Shown here piece after piece: positions 6,548-16,470 of a stretch of 42,278 bases of DNA (position 1 is its first letter; the number at the start of each line of letters is the position of its first letter). The notes beneath the pieces were generated by a model. That model did no database searches. It was not told where the DNA came from and worked only from the letters and a program-made list of their open reading frames with translations. The position numbers and the translations under genes were made by a program. Location of the stretch: contig CANQGL010000013.1 of NCBI GenBank assembly GCA_947623185.1, positions 1 to 42,278 of the forward strand. The letters run 5' to 3'. Source of the stretch: an uncultured Lachnospiraceae bacterium. Its GTDB lineage: Bacteria > Bacillota > Clostridia > Lachnospirales > Lachnospiraceae.

Positions 6548-7834
6548 ATGAGAAAACGTTGTGTTTCGATCATCATGGGCTTCGTGATATCGGCGCTTCT
6601 TCTGGCGGGCTGTCAGAGCGCGGGCGGCAGCCGGAGCGGATCCGAATCCGTTACGATCACCGTTATGGGAAGAAAAAGCGATCTCGCCAAAAGCTATATG
6701 ACGAGCATCTTCGAGCAGTATGAAAAGGCCACGGGAAATCGGATAAAGCCCATCCCATTTGAAGATCAGGAGTTTGAATCGACTGCGGCGGAGCGGTTCG
6801 CCAAGGGGGACATCCCGGACATCTTTATGCATTTCAACAATGCCGACCTGAACCGTTTCAATGCCGAGGAAAATTTTCTTTATCTGAATGATGAAAAGTG
6901 GGTGGATGACCTGACGGAGAGCACGCGCGCATACTGTACGAACAGCGACGGCAACCTGATGGGACTTCCCTACTGGGAAAATTCCATCTCCGGCTGCTAC
7001 TATAATAAGACCATACTCGACAGTCTCGGCCTGAAACCCGCCGTGACACAGACCGAGTTCAACGTCCTGTGCGAGGTCCTCACCGATGCCGGTTATGTAC
7101 CGCTCTGCTGGCCTGCCGGCGGCGGCGCGTGGATGGTGCAGTTTGCCCTCGACCCGGTCTTTGCGGACGATCCCGAACTGCTCCGGAAATTAAACAGAAA
7201 CGAGATCGCCTACGCCGATATCCCGCAAATCGCGGACATGGTCGAATGGATCGGCAGCGCCGCAAAAAAAGGATGGATGGGCGCCGAGTACCTTAGCTGG
7301 AACATCGATGACGTAAACCCGGTCATGAGTTCCGGCGGCGCCGTGATGACCTTCATGTGGGATACCTGGTTTTATACAGATCTGGCAAAGGACGGCAAAT
7401 ATACCGTCGACGATTTCGCGCTCATGCCAGCGTTCTTAAACACAGTCAACAGCGGCACCTACGAGGGCGGAAACCTCAATATGATGATGGTGAACAAGAA
7501 CGGAGAGCACATCGACGCCTGCCTCGGTTTTCTTGACTTCTGCGCGACGCCGGAAAACTACAACATCGCCTTCGACGGCATTTCCACCGTAAACTGCTTT
7601 AAGGGGCAGACCACCAACATTCAGTCGCCCATGGTTACGGACGCAGCCGCTTCCATAGAAGCCAATCTGCGCCCGTCTACATCCGCGTCTAAAATTATCG
7701 GATACAGCGACGACGATGTCGTGGCGGCACTGGACAGCCTGTTCCAAAACAAGACCGATGTCGCAGGATGCGTAAAGCTTCTGGACCAGTACCGTATCGA
7801 CCGCGCGCGTTCACAGGGAGCGGAGGGGTTCTGA
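6548..7834 (+). CDS. Extracellular solute-binding lipoprotein (carbohydrate ABC type)
   Basis: 428 residues from ATG 6548. An earlier in-frame ATG at 6485 would put extra residues before the signal. The N-terminus MRKRC is followed by a hydrophobic stretch and the lipobox LLLAGC, with the acylated Cys near residue 22, so the protein is anchored outside the membrane. The rest resembles family 1 solute-binding proteins: GDIPDIFMHFNNADL, LPYWENSISGCYYNK, and a late MWDTWF region. No permease or ATPase gene is adjacent, so its transporter partners must be elsewhere, or it is a sensory binding protein. Ligand inferred to be a sugar or oligosaccharide. An inverted repeat around the stop codon (7820-7850) may help terminate. 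Confidence 0.85.
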   Translation: MRKRCVSIIMGFVISALLLAGCQSAGGSRSGSESVTITVMGRKSDLAKSYMTSIFEQYEKATGNRIKPIPFEDQEFESTAAERFAKGDIPDIFMHFNNADLNRFNAEENFLYLNDEKWVDDLTESTRAYCTNSDGNLMGLPYWENSISGCYYNKTILDSLGLKPAVTQTEFNVLCEVLTDAGYVPLCWPAGGGAWMVQFALDPVFADDPELLRKLNRNEIAYADIPQIADMVEWIGSAAKKGWMGAEYLSWNIDDVNPVMSSGGAVMTFMWDTWFYTDLAKDGKYTVDDFALMPAFLNTVNSGTYEGGNLNMMMVNKNGEHIDACLGFLDFCATPENYNIAFDGISTVNCFKGQTTNIQSPMVTDAAASIEANLRPSTSASKIIGYSDDDVVAALDSLFQNKTDVAGCVKLLDQYRIDRARSQGAEGF

Positions 7835-7853
7835 TCCGCGCTCCCTCCGCGGT

Positions 7854-8873
7854 TTACGCCCCGCGGTATCCGTTCGGGTTCTGCGACTGCCATCTCCATC
7901 CGTCGGCGCACATCTCGTCGATCCCGCGCTTTGCCTCCCAGCCGAGCTCGCGTTTCGCTTTCGCCGGATCCGCATAGCAGGTCGCGATATCGCCCGGACG
8001 GCGCGGCTTTATGACATAGGGAATCTCCTTCCCCACCGCCTTTGAGAACGCGTGGATCATCTCCAGGACGCTGTATCCGCGTCCGGTCCCCAGATTGTAA
8101 ATATAGACGGCGGGCTTGTCCGCAAATTTCTTAAGGGCTTTGACATGGCCTTCCGCCAGATCCATAACATGGATATAATCGCGCACGCCCGTCCCGTCCG
8201 GCGTATCGTAATCGTCTCCGAACACGCCGACTTCTTTTAATTTCCCGACTGCGACCTGTGTGATATAGGGAGTCAGATTGTTGGGGATCCCGGCCGGATC
8301 CTCTCCGATCATTCCGCTCTCATGCGCGCCCACCGGATTGAAATACCGCAGAAGGATCACGCTCCACTCCGGATCGGCTTTCTGGATATCGGTCAGGATC
8401 TGTTCCAGCATGCTCTTGGTCTGCCCGTACGGGTTCGTGCACTGTCCCTTCGGACATTCCTCGGTGATCGGCACGAAGGCCGGGTCGCCGTAGACCGTGG
8501 CGGACGAGCTGAAAATGATCTTCTTGACGCCGTGCTTTCTCATCACGTCGCAGAGGACCAGCGTTCCCGCAATGTTGTTGTAGTAATATTCAAGCGGCTT
8601 TGCGACCGATTCGCCGACCGCCTTAAGGCCCGCGAAATGAATGACCGCGTCGATCTTCTCGCTGTCGAAGATATGCTCCATGGCCGGTCTGTCCAGCATG
8701 TCCGCCTTATAGAACGTCAGATTCTTTCCGGTCAGCTTCCTTACGCGGTTTAGGGATTCCTCCGAGGAGTTGCTGAGATTGTCGAACACGACGACCTCAT
8801 GCCCCTGATTCAGAAGTTCCAGACAGGTGTGGCTGCCGATGTAGCCGGCTCCTCCCGTTACCAATATTCTCAT
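7854..8873 (-). CDS. galE: UDP-glucose 4-epimerase
   Basis: 339 residues, the family's usual length. It interconverts UDP-glucose and UDP-galactose using bound NAD in the Leloir pathway and in cell-surface sugar synthesis. The N-terminal Rossmann motif [23 protein letters not shown], the catalytic SSSATVYG serine region and the YxxxK pair in NPYGQTK near residues 150-154 are present, as are [13 protein letters not shown] and [15 protein letters not shown]. Its own strong promoter lies at 8936-8964. It converges with the lipoprotein gene with only 19 bases between them. Confidence 0.95.
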   Translation of the reverse strand: MRILVTGGAGYIGSHTCLELLNQGHEVVVFDNLSNSSEESLNRVRKLTGKNLTFYKADMLDRPAMEHIFDSEKIDAVIHFAGLKAVGESVAKPLEYYYNNIAGTLVLCDVMRKHGVKKIIFSSSATVYGDPAFVPITEECPKGQCTNPYGQTKSMLEQILTDIQKADPEWSVILLRYFNPVGAHESGMIGEDPAGIPNNLTPYITQVAVGKLKEVGVFGDDYDTPDGTGVRDYIHVMDLAEGHVKALKKFADKPAVYIYNLGTGRGYSVLEMIHAFSKAVGKEIPYVIKPRRPGDIATCYADPAKAKRELGWEAKRGIDEMCADGWRWQSQNPNGYRGA

Positions 8874-8935
8874 AATACTCTCCCCTCTTCCATGAACTGG
8901 CGGGACATATTTGTCCGTCCCGGTTATCAGATATC

Positions 8936-8964
8936 ATTATAAAGCAGGTCCCGCGCTCTGGCAA
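8936..8964 (-). promoter_or_regulatory. Promoter of galE
   Basis: Minus strand TTGCCA (8959-8964), 17-base spacer, TATAAT (8936-8941). The rest of the gap to 9084 shows nothing else convincing. Confidence 0.7.
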
Positions 8965-9084
8965 CTGTTTTTTCGGACGCTTCCGCGGGGCGGTCCGATG
9001 CGCCGCGCCGTAGCTGCCCGGCGCGCTTCCGCCGGATCTCCTAGCGTATTTCCTCTGAATCTCCCGGTGTGTTTTCGCGTTTTT

Positions 9085-10515
9085 TCACTCCGCTCCCAGG
9101 TATTCGTCGAACAGCTTTCGCGCGATCGGAGCGGCCGTCTGTCCGCCGGAACCGCCCTCCTCCACGATCACGCAGACGGCGATCCGCGGCCGTTCGACGG
9201 GCGCAAAGCCCACGAACCACGCGTGAGTCTCCTTCCCCTGTTCAAATTCCGCGGAGCCGGTCTTCCCGGCCGCCTGGTAAGCGTCCGTCCGCAGAGCGGA
9301 GCCGGTCCCCTCGTTCACGGCCGCGACCATCAGCCCGGTGAGGGCGTCCGCCTCGTTCGCGACCATCAGTTCCCCGTACACGGCCGGTTTGAAGGCGCGT
9401 CCCTGCTGTCCGGCTGCGTTCTCGACATGATCGATAAAATAAGGCTGCATCAGGATCCCGCCGTTCGCGATGGCTGCCGTCAAAAGCAGACTGTGCATCG
9501 GCGTCACCAGCGTTTTCCCCTGGCCGATCGAGGTCTGCAGGATCTCCCACTCGTCCGCGTCCTCATCCATCTGATAGACGCTCCGGCTGTAGGGAACGGC
9601 CAGCGGAAGGTCACGGCCGAACATGAGCTGTCCCGCAAGATCGTGCATCTCACCCAGATCGACGGTCAGGCCGAGGTTCGCAAACGCCCCGTTGCAGGAA
9701 TTCGCGAACGCCTGCGTGAAATTCTGTTTTCCGTGCGCGGTCTGATGGTAGCACTGGATCCGGTAGCCGTCCCGCTCAAACACGCCGCCGCAGTCAAATT
9801 CATAATCGTTATAGGCGCCCGGATGTTCGCGCATGTACTGCAGCGCCGTAACGATCTTGAACGTCGATCCGGGCGGATAGAGGCCCTGCGTCGCCCGGTT
9901 CAGCAGGCGCGCCTCGCTGCTGTCGCCTCCCGCCAGTTCCTCCCATCCGGCGGCCACCGCGTTGGGATCGTAAGCGGGCTTCGAGACCATCGCCAGGATC
10001 TTCCCGGTATCCGGCTCCATCGCGATCACGGCCCCACGGCGGTTTCCGAGCGCATCCGACGCGACGGTCTGCAGCGCCACATCAAGCGTCGTCACGACAC
10101 TGTCCCCGGCGCTCTTTCGTCCCGCAAGGTCGTCGACCGTCTTCTGGAGCAGGTTCACATGCGAGGTCAGCAGGTAAAAGTTCGCCAGATCCTCGATCCC
10201 CGTCGTTCCGGCCGTGGAATGGCCGACCGCATGCGCAAACAGCTCCCCGTACGGATAGTTCCGCGTCTCCGTGCCGTCCGAAGCGACGGCCGTTTCCGCC
10301 AGCACGGTCCCGTCGTTCGCCAGGATCTTTCCGCGGACCGTCCGGTCCGCAAAGGTCGAAAGCCGCGCGTTGTACGGGTTGTTGATCGCATCCTCGCTCT
10401 TCGCCTGGATAAAGTATCCCATGTATACGCCCATGCAAAGAAAAAGGGCGGACGCGGCGTATGCGAAGAACAGGATCCCCCGGTTCGCTTTCGGATTCGG
10501 CTTACTCTTCTTCAT
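9085..10515 (-). CDS. pbpA: Penicillin-binding protein, class B transpeptidase
   Basis: 476 residues. One N-terminal membrane anchor (about residues 14-34) is followed by a short dimerisation segment and a transpeptidase domain. Active-site motifs are visible: STFK (Ser217), SCN (273-275) and KTG (418-420). It crosslinks peptidoglycan outside the membrane. Its ATG (10515) lies inside the end of the upstream SEDS gene, a 14-base overlap, so the two are translationally coupled. SEDS glycosyltransferases are known to work as complexes with class B PBPs. It is shorter than typical PBP2 proteins, resembling PbpA of Actinobacteria and Lachnospiraceae. Confidence 0.9.
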   Translation of the reverse strand: MKKSKPNPKANRGILFFAYAASALFLCMGVYMGYFIQAKSEDAINNPYNARLSTFADRTVRGKILANDGTVLAETAVASDGTETRNYPYGELFAHAVGHSTAGTTGIEDLANFYLLTSHVNLLQKTVDDLAGRKSAGDSVVTTLDVALQTVASDALGNRRGAVIAMEPDTGKILAMVSKPAYDPNAVAAGWEELAGGDSSEARLLNRATQGLYPPGSTFKIVTALQYMREHPGAYNDYEFDCGGVFERDGYRIQCYHQTAHGKQNFTQAFANSCNGAFANLGLTVDLGEMHDLAGQLMFGRDLPLAVPYSRSVYQMDEDADEWEILQTSIGQGKTLVTPMHSLLLTAAIANGGILMQPYFIDHVENAAGQQGRAFKPAVYGELMVANEADALTGLMVAAVNEGTGSALRTDAYQAAGKTGSAEFEQGKETHAWFVGFAPVERPRIAVCVIVEEGGSGGQTAAPIARKLFDEYLGAE

Positions 10516-11824
10516 CTTCTTCCTCCTCGCCGCGTTTCAGGATATAAAGCCCCTGAATGATGCCAAACAGGATGAACGTCGACAGGATCGAACTGCCTCC
10601 GTAGCTGACAAAGGGCAGCGTGACGCCGGTCGAGGGCACGAACTTGATCACGCCGCCGACGGTCAGGAAAACCTGCGTGATGTAGACCGTGCCCAGCCCG
10701 ATTGCGATCAGTTTATAGAACATCGCCTGCATCTTCATGGCGATCATCGAAAACTGCAGGAAACATCCGAGGCAGATAAACAGCAGGCAGAGCGCGTAGA
10801 TCGCCCCGAGTTCTTCCGAGACCGCGGCAAAGACGAAGTCCTTGTCCACCACCGGGATCTTTTCCGGCATGCCCCGGTAAAGCCCCATTCCGAACCAACC
10901 GCCGGTCCCGATCGCAAACAGCGACTGTGCCGTCTGATACCCGACATCGTCCACGTCCGACCACGGATCCGCCCATGCGAGCACGCGCCGTCTGACATGC
11001 GGGAACAGACTGTAGGCGGCCCGGGCGGCCACACCGGCCGATACGGCTCCAAGCCCCAGATACCCCCAGTTCGAGGTCGCCACAAAGAGCATCACCAGAT
11101 ACGTCACAAAATATATCAGCGCGCTCCCGAGGTCCCGCGAAAGCACCAGAACGAGCACATGGGCCGCCGCGATCACGGACGTCAGAACGATATTCTTAAA
11201 GCTCACCGAGCGGTAAAACATCGCCGCCGCAAAGAACACGAAGCTGATCTTTACAAACTCCGAAGGCTGGAACGAAAAGCCACCGACCGCGAGCGCGAGC
11301 TGCGCTCCGTAGGAGGTGTTTCCCGCGAACCAGACGGCCGTCAGGAGCACAAGTCCCAAAAGCCCGTATACCAGAGGGAATTTCACCAGCTGCCAGACCC
11401 GGTCGATGATAAAGGGGATGATCCACGTCGCGACGGCGGACGCCGCCGCGATCAAAAACTGACGCATGGCCCGCTCCGGGTTCAGGCGCGTCAGGATGAC
11501 GAAACCGGTGCATAAAAGCATACAGGTGTTGTTTACAAGGATCCGCGACACGTTGCGGTAAAAGAACCGGTACAGACGGATGTAGGCGGCGAAGAACGCG
11601 AGCTGCGCGACGTAGAAAGCGATCAGGACCGTCGATTCGGTGTTGGCGTATATGACGAGGTTCGCAAGAAAATGCAGCATAAAAAGGCATACCACCTGAC
11701 GCCGGCATGCCAGATCCTGTTCCGCCTCGTCCTTTACGGCGAAAAAGCGGAAGTTGTAATATGTGTAGATCGCGATCAAAAGGATGATCAGGTATCTGGA
11801 GATCTCCACCACCAGATTGGTCAC
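10502..11824 (-). CDS. rodA: SEDS-family peptidoglycan glycosyltransferase (FtsW/RodA/SpoVE)
   Basis: 440 residues from GTG 11824, preceded by GTAGGTGAGA. A longer frame reaching 12067 only overlaps the U32 gene and is not needed. Many hydrophobic segments indicate about ten to twelve membrane helices. Conserved SEDS stretches include FQPSEFVKI, SRDLGSALIYF, and a C-terminal TVGGVIKFVPSTGVTLPFVSYGGSS. It polymerises lipid II into glycan strands. It begins 8 bases after the U32 stop and overlaps pbpA, so all three lie in one operon. FtsW versus RodA assignment is not certain from sequence alone. Confidence 0.9.
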   Translation of the reverse strand: MTNLVVEISRYLIILLIAIYTYYNFRFFAVKDEAEQDLACRRQVVCLFMLHFLANLVIYANTESTVLIAFYVAQLAFFAAYIRLYRFFYRNVSRILVNNTCMLLCTGFVILTRLNPERAMRQFLIAAASAVATWIIPFIIDRVWQLVKFPLVYGLLGLVLLTAVWFAGNTSYGAQLALAVGGFSFQPSEFVKISFVFFAAAMFYRSVSFKNIVLTSVIAAAHVLVLVLSRDLGSALIYFVTYLVMLFVATSNWGYLGLGAVSAGVAARAAYSLFPHVRRRVLAWADPWSDVDDVGYQTAQSLFAIGTGGWFGMGLYRGMPEKIPVVDKDFVFAAVSEELGAIYALCLLFICLGCFLQFSMIAMKMQAMFYKLIAIGLGTVYITQVFLTVGGVIKFVPSTGVTLPFVSYGGSSILSTFILFGIIQGLYILKRGEEEEDEEE

Positions 11825-11832
11825 ATTCTCAC

Positions 11833-14166
11833 CTACTCTACGCCCCGCCTGAAATGTCCGCGGGTAAAGTTTTCCGGGAATCCGGGGACCGTTTTCCCGA
11901 GGATAAATTCCGAATAAAACGCGGTCATGACCGTTTCCGCCGTCCGGGCGTCCTCGACCGTAAAGTTGAGCCGCAGCGCTTCGGGCGCCAGGCGCTTCAC
12001 CTCTTTGGAGAGGCCGTGGAGCGACAGCGGGCTCTCGTTGTAGATCGTGTTGTAGCAGAACCGGCACTGGTTGACGACCGGGAATTCCTTGCCCATGCGG
12101 TCCCTAAGGCGCAGGATCTCCGTTCTCTTCGTACACTTCTCCGTCGTCCGCTTCAGGCACTGCGTTGAGACCATCACGGGCAGATATCCGTATACGATCA
12201 GCTCCCCGTGCAGTCCGGCTTCCATGATCTCCCGGCTGTTCAGTTCGACCGGTACCGTGATCCTGGACGCACCGAATCCGGCCAGCGCCGCCCTGGCCAT
12301 GCTGTTCATCGCGTACATTCCGAAGTTGAAATGCTGTCTGAGTTTTGGCGCGTATTCCGCAAGAAATCCCGGCTCTTCCACGGAGGGCACTCCCGCCGCG
12401 TCGAATCCCGCCGCTTTGAGCGCCGTCAGGTTGGCGAGAAAATAGCTCTCGGCTTCGTTTCGGAAGATCCGCGGCATCATCAGATAGCATCCGACGCCTT
12501 TTTTATGGCAGCGCGAAACAAGCTCTACCCAGTCTTCCGCTCCGAATTCTTCGCTCGCAAGATAGACGGCGAATTTCGCGCGGTCTTCTTCCCTCGGAGC
12601 CTGTTCCGACCAGCGCTCCATCAGCCGCAGCGCCGTATCGAACTGTTCCCGCGTATTGACGAGAACGTTGAACTCCAAAACGGTTTCGGGCATACCGGAA
12701 CCAGCCGGGCATGATCTCTGTTCTTTTCCGGGGCCATACGGGTCCTTTTCCCGCTCCCCGCCGTGGACATTCGGGTGGGCATCCTGCCCGCTCTCCACGC
12801 TCTGCGCGGGGGCTTTCATCGTCCTCCGGTATCTCTTTAAGATCTCCTGCTCCGTCCTTGCCAGTATGTCCCGGCGCATCTGATTCAGTTCCTGCACCGG
12901 CACGAATACGTTTCCGCGCACCGTCACGTCGAGATCCGTAAACTCGAACGGCGAGTCGCCTGTCTTTGCAAGCTGCCTGCGGATGCGCTCCGCATCCATC
13001 GGGGCGCTTTTGGCTTCCTCCACGGTCCCGTATTCGCTTTGCACAAACGGCGCCGCCGCGGAGGATTTTTTCGCCTCTCCACGGAGCGCATATTCCGCGC
13101 GAAGCACAGCTGGTTTTCCGGCCTCGAACAGTGCCGTCCCGTTTAACGGGATCTTTTTTACCGTATTGACGTAGGTCCGGTCCAGACGGTCGTAAAGCTC
13201 CCGGTCCGGTTCGCGGAACGCGGGTTTCTCCTTGAGGACCAGCATGTCGCGGCCGTTATGCCGCCTGTAATAGCCGTCGCTCTGGCCGCCGCGGTCAAAC
13301 AGCGAAAGGAGCGCGTTCCGATCGTCCTCTTCGACCTCGTAACCCTCGCGTCCTTTTTCGAGATACCGGTCCACATACTTCCGGTAAATGCTCACCACCC
13401 CGGCCGTATAGCGCGGGCTCTTCATCCGGCCTTCGATCTTGAGCGAGCAGACGCCCGCCTCGAGAATATCCGGCAGAAGGTCCAGCGTGCAGAGATCCTT
13501 AAGGCTCAGAAGATATTTTTCGTTCTTTCTATTCCGATACTTCCCGCCGCCCAGCAGATCGAACGGCAGACGGCAGGTCTGGGCGCAGCGCCCGCGGTTC
13601 CCGCTGCGGCCCCCGATTAGGCTGGAAAACAGGCATTGTCCCGAATAGCAGTAACAGAGCGCCCCGTGGACGAACGTCTCCACCTCGAGGCCGGTCGTAT
13701 CCGCGATCGTGCGGATCTCGTCCAGGGACAGTTCGCGGGCCGGAACGACGCGCACGGCTCCGGCCTTCTTCAGCATTCCGGCGCTGTACGGTCCCGTCAC
13801 GGTCATCTGGGTACTGATGTGAAGCGGCAGGTCGGGGAACGTCTCGTGCAGGAGCGAAAGCGCGCCGAAGTCCTGGACCAGGACCGCGTCCACTCCCGCT
13901 TCATAGTACGGCCTCATGTAGTCCGCAAGTTCCGCCAGCTCCCGTTCCTTCATCAGGGTGTTGACCGTCATATAGATCCTGCACCCGTGAAGATGGGCAA
14001 AGTCGATCGCCCGCACCATCGCTTCCTCGTCGAGGTTGTTCGCGTAGGCCCGCGCGCCGAAACGGCTGCCGCCGATATAGACAGCGTCCGCGCCTGCGTT
14101 GACCGCCGCCACCATGCTTTCGTACGAACCCGCCGGAGCCAGAATCTCCGCCCGTCTCCCCGTCAT
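11833..14166 (-). CDS. Peptidase U32 family protein (RlhA/YhbU type)
   Basis: 777 residues from ATG 14166 with GGAAGGA upstream. The N-terminal TIM-barrel starts AEILAPAGSYESM. The U32 signature is present near residue 170 (ETFVHGALCYCYSGQC), followed by GNRGRCAQTCRLPF; these cysteines bind an iron-sulfur cluster in characterised members. A middle DUF3656-like region and a second half follow, with a further cysteine set (QCLKRT, CTKRT, NQCRFCYN). E. coli RlhA hydroxylates C2501 of 23S rRNA and other U32 proteins act in prephenate-dependent hydroxylation, so an RNA-modifying role is likelier than proteolysis. It heads the U32-rodA-pbpA operon and follows zapA. Confidence 0.88.
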   Translation of the reverse strand: MTGRRAEILAPAGSYESMVAAVNAGADAVYIGGSRFGARAYANNLDEEAMVRAIDFAHLHGCRIYMTVNTLMKERELAELADYMRPYYEAGVDAVLVQDFGALSLLHETFPDLPLHISTQMTVTGPYSAGMLKKAGAVRVVPARELSLDEIRTIADTTGLEVETFVHGALCYCYSGQCLFSSLIGGRSGNRGRCAQTCRLPFDLLGGGKYRNRKNEKYLLSLKDLCTLDLLPDILEAGVCSLKIEGRMKSPRYTAGVVSIYRKYVDRYLEKGREGYEVEEDDRNALLSLFDRGGQSDGYYRRHNGRDMLVLKEKPAFREPDRELYDRLDRTYVNTVKKIPLNGTALFEAGKPAVLRAEYALRGEAKKSSAAAPFVQSEYGTVEEAKSAPMDAERIRRQLAKTGDSPFEFTDLDVTVRGNVFVPVQELNQMRRDILARTEQEILKRYRRTMKAPAQSVESGQDAHPNVHGGEREKDPYGPGKEQRSCPAGSGMPETVLEFNVLVNTREQFDTALRLMERWSEQAPREEDRAKFAVYLASEEFGAEDWVELVSRCHKKGVGCYLMMPRIFRNEAESYFLANLTALKAAGFDAAGVPSVEEPGFLAEYAPKLRQHFNFGMYAMNSMARAALAGFGASRITVPVELNSREIMEAGLHGELIVYGYLPVMVSTQCLKRTTEKCTKRTEILRLRDRMGKEFPVVNQCRFCYNTIYNESPLSLHGLSKEVKRLAPEALRLNFTVEDARTAETVMTAFYSEFILGKTVPGFPENFTRGHFRRGVE

Positions 14167-14260
14167 AGTCCCATCCTTCCCGATGCGCCGCTCCGGCATA
14201 CGCCGGATATGGGCGCTTAAAATTCGAGGCCGCTGCAAATACTTGCGGCAGCCCCTGTCT

Positions 14261-14608
14261 CTATTTCCCGTTCGCTGTATGGTCTTCCTTTTTCTTCGCC
14301 TCAAGCTTCATCTGCGCGCCCACGAGCTCGTGTTTCAGACTGTAGATCTCCTTTTCGAGTTCGTCCTTCTGCGCCCGGAGCATCTTCGCCTCCTGAAGTG
14401 TTTTGAAATAGTCGTCCGCAAGATTCAGGTAGATCATCACTTCCTGATAGTCCTTGTTCTGTCTGGTAAACCCGGGCTGCGCCTTTAAGACCGCGATCTT
14501 GTCGTTGATGTAGGCCGCGACCTTCTGCAGGTACGCCTGCTCCTCCGAACCGCCAAGCGTATAGACGTTCCCGTCGATCAGTACTTCCGCATAGTTTTTT
14601 TCGTCCAT
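14261..14608 (-). CDS. zapA: Cell division protein ZapA
   Basis: 115 residues from ATG 14608, with GGGAGAG upstream; an ATG at 14632 lacks a ribosome site. The N-terminal globular part (EVLIDGNVYTLGGSEEQAYLQKVAAYIN) and the NLADDYFK segment are typical of ZapA; the first is given as pieces of one stretch at residues 6-34. A long C-terminal coiled coil (about 68-110, rich in E, K and L) follows. ZapA crosslinks FtsZ protofilaments in the cytoplasm. Its place between ruvB and cell-wall genes is common in Lachnospiraceae. Confidence 0.88.
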   Translation of the reverse strand: MDEKNYAEVLIDGNVYTLGGSEEQAYLQKVAAYINDKIAVLKAQPGFTRQNKDYQEVMIYLNLADDYFKTLQEAKMLRAQKDELEKEIYSLKHELVGAQMKLEAKKKEDHTANGK

Positions 14609-14701
14609 GCCACACTCTCCCGTTTGTTTCATGATCTTATCACAGTTTCGGCCGCAGGGCCATAACGTTATTCTTAATTCTTTCTGTCGATCCGCGGTCC
14701 G

Positions 14702-15694
14702 TCACAGCGAAAGGCCCAGATGACGGTACGCGGCCTCGGTCGCCACCCGCCCGCGCGGCGTGCGGTTGATGAGCCCGTTCATCAGAAGGTACGGCTCGTA
14801 AACGTCCTCCAGCGTGCCCGCGTCCTCGCCAAGCGCGGCCGCGAGCGTCTCCAGCCCGACCGGGCCTCCCGAGAACTTCTGTATGATGGTCGTCAGCAGG
14901 ATCCGGTCGTTGTTGTCCAGACCGAGCTTGTCCACATCGAGAATGTCGAGCGCGAAATCGGCGACCTTTTTTGTGATCACGCCGTCGTACTGCACCTGCG
15001 CGAAATCGCGCACGCGTTTCAGAAAACGGTTGGCGAGGCGCGGCGTCCCCCGGGACCGCCTTGCGATCTCCCACGCTCCGTCCTCGTCGATCTGAACGTC
15101 AAACACCTTCGCCGAGCGTTCCACGATCACTTTAAGTTCCTCCGGCGTATAAAACTCCAGCCTCTGCACGATCCCGAACCGGTCGCGGAGCGGGGCGGTC
15201 AGAAGTCCCGCGCGCGTCGTCGCGCCGACCAGCGTAAATTTCGGCAGTTCAAGGCGGATCGACCGCGCCGAGGAGTCTTTCCCCAGCATGATGTCGATCG
15301 CAAAGTCCTCCATGGCCGGATACAGGACCTCCTCCACCTGCCGGTTGAGGCGGTGGATCTCATCCACGAAAAGGACGTCGCCTTCCTGCAGGTTGTTCAG
15401 GATGGCGGCCATCTCTCCCGGTTTTTCGATCGCCGGACCGGATGTCACTTTCAGGTTCACGCCCATCTCGTTCGCGATGATCCCACAGAGCGTGGTCTTT
15501 CCGAGACCCGGAGGCCCGTAAAAGAGGACGTGATCCAGCGCTTCGCCGCGGTTCTTCGCGGCGTCGATGTAGACCGAAAGCGTTTTCTTGATCTTTTCCT
15601 GCCCGATATATTCGCTCAGATAGCGCGGCCTCAGCGTACCTTCTATCCTGAGGTCCTCCGCCGTCTCTTCCGTTGTGATGATCTTGCGGCTCAT
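14702..15694 (-). CDS. ruvB: Holliday junction branch migration helicase RuvB
   Basis: 330 residues, full length. AAA+ ATPase with [13 protein letters not shown], Walker [10 protein letters not shown] near residue 60, Walker [10 protein letters not shown], sensor [18 protein letters not shown] with the arginine finger, and the C-terminal winged helix ending in [17 protein letters not shown]. It drives branch migration with RuvA during recombinational repair. Only 15 bases separate it from ruvA, so the two form an operon. Confidence 0.97.
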   Translation of the reverse strand: MSRKIITTEETAEDLRIEGTLRPRYLSEYIGQEKIKKTLSVYIDAAKNRGEALDHVLFYGPPGLGKTTLCGIIANEMGVNLKVTSGPAIEKPGEMAAILNNLQEGDVLFVDEIHRLNRQVEEVLYPAMEDFAIDIMLGKDSSARSIRLELPKFTLVGATTRAGLLTAPLRDRFGIVQRLEFYTPEELKVIVERSAKVFDVQIDEDGAWEIARRSRGTPRLANRFLKRVRDFAQVQYDGVITKKVADFALDILDVDKLGLDNNDRILLTTIIQKFSGGPVGLETLAAALGEDAGTLEDVYEPYLLMNGLINRTPRGRVATEAAYRHLGLSL

Positions 15695-15709
15695 AAATCC
15701 AGTCTGCTC

Positions 15710-16324
15710 CTATAAAAAGGCTAAATGGCGCAGAGCGCCCTTTAAGACATCCTCTGCGGTCATCCCGTCCGTGATCTCGACCTTCCGCACGGCGTTCGCC
15801 GCTTCTCCGGCCGAATATCCGAGGGACGTAAGCGCCTCCACGGCCTCTTTTCCGGTCTCGCCGATCCCCAAAAGCCCCTCTTTCGGTTCCGGCGCGTCGG
15901 CGATCCCGTACAGGATATCCTCGGCCTTCACCTTATCCTTCAGATCGAGGATGATTCGCTGCGCCGTCTTGTTGCCGATGCCGGGAGCTCTTGAGATCGT
16001 CTTTGCGTCCCCGGCGATCACGGCCATACGCAGTTCATCCGGCCGCAGCGCCGAGAGGATCCCCATCGCGCTCTTCGGCCCGACGCCGTTCACGCCGATC
16101 AGCTGTCCGAACATCTCGAGATCCGCCCATGACAGAAAGCCATACAGGCCGATCCCCGCGTCGCTGACGCTGAAATATGTATGAAGTTTCACTTCCTCGC
16201 CCAAAGGCGGAAGCTCGGACAGGACCGACGTCGGCACGCTGATCCTGTAGCCCACGCCCCCGGCCTCGACAACGACCGAGTCCGGCCGTTTCTCCTCCAG
16301 CGGGCCTCTGATGTAAGCGATCAT
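15710..16324 (-). CDS. ruvA: Holliday junction DNA-binding protein RuvA
   Basis: 204 residues. It begins MIAYIRGPLEE, the family's usual start. The central helix-hairpin-helix segments are visible (LIGVNGVGPKSAMGIL and APGIGNKTAQRIILDL). A C-terminal domain III (SLGYSAGEAANAVRK) contacts RuvB. It binds four-way junctions as a tetramer. A TTGCAA/TAGAAT promoter lies at 16355-16383. No clear LexA box is seen there. Confidence 0.97.
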   Translation of the reverse strand: MIAYIRGPLEEKRPDSVVVEAGGVGYRISVPTSVLSELPPLGEEVKLHTYFSVSDAGIGLYGFLSWADLEMFGQLIGVNGVGPKSAMGILSALRPDELRMAVIAGDAKTISRAPGIGNKTAQRIILDLKDKVKAEDILYGIADAPEPKEGLLGIGETGKEAVEALTSLGYSAGEAANAVRKVEITDGMTAEDVLKGALRHLAFL

Positions 16325-16354
16325 GGTATTCTCTCCCGAAATTCTTCTACGGGT

Positions 16355-16383
16355 ATTCTAACATAGACCGGAAATCATTGCAA
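16355..16383 (-). promoter_or_regulatory. Promoter of ruvAB
   Basis: Minus strand TTGCAA (16378-16383), 17-base spacer, TAGAAT (16355-16360). Confidence 0.6.
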
Positions 16384-16421
16384 GCGGATTGAAAACGGAA
16401 TCGAACAGATTTTCTGTTTTG

Positions 16422-16450
16422 TTGACTTTGCGACCGCAAACCGTTATACT
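16422..16450 (+). promoter_or_regulatory. Promoter of the RNase H-like exonuclease gene
   Basis: TTGACT (16422-16427), 17-base spacer, TATACT (16445-16450), 20 bases before the ATG. Confidence 0.7.
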
Positions 16451-16470
16451 GGAGGCGGAAAGGAGTCCTT

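Noticed and set aside
8911-10560. Long plus-strand open frame of 549 codons
   Set aside because: It is antisense to pbpA and has arginine/histidine-rich composition typical of GC-rich shadow frames, with no motif or ribosome site.
10271-11515. Plus-strand open frame of 414 codons
   Set aside because: It lies opposite pbpA and rodA, both strongly supported by motifs. Composition is that of a shadow frame.
11824-12067. N-terminal extension of the SEDS protein
   Set aside because: The added residues are hydrophilic shadow of the U32 gene; GTG 11824 has the ribosome site and begins the first membrane helix.
16402-16421. LexA-like box before ruvA
   Set aside because: GAAC and GTTT are 9 bases apart, not 4, so it does not fit the Gram-positive LexA core.
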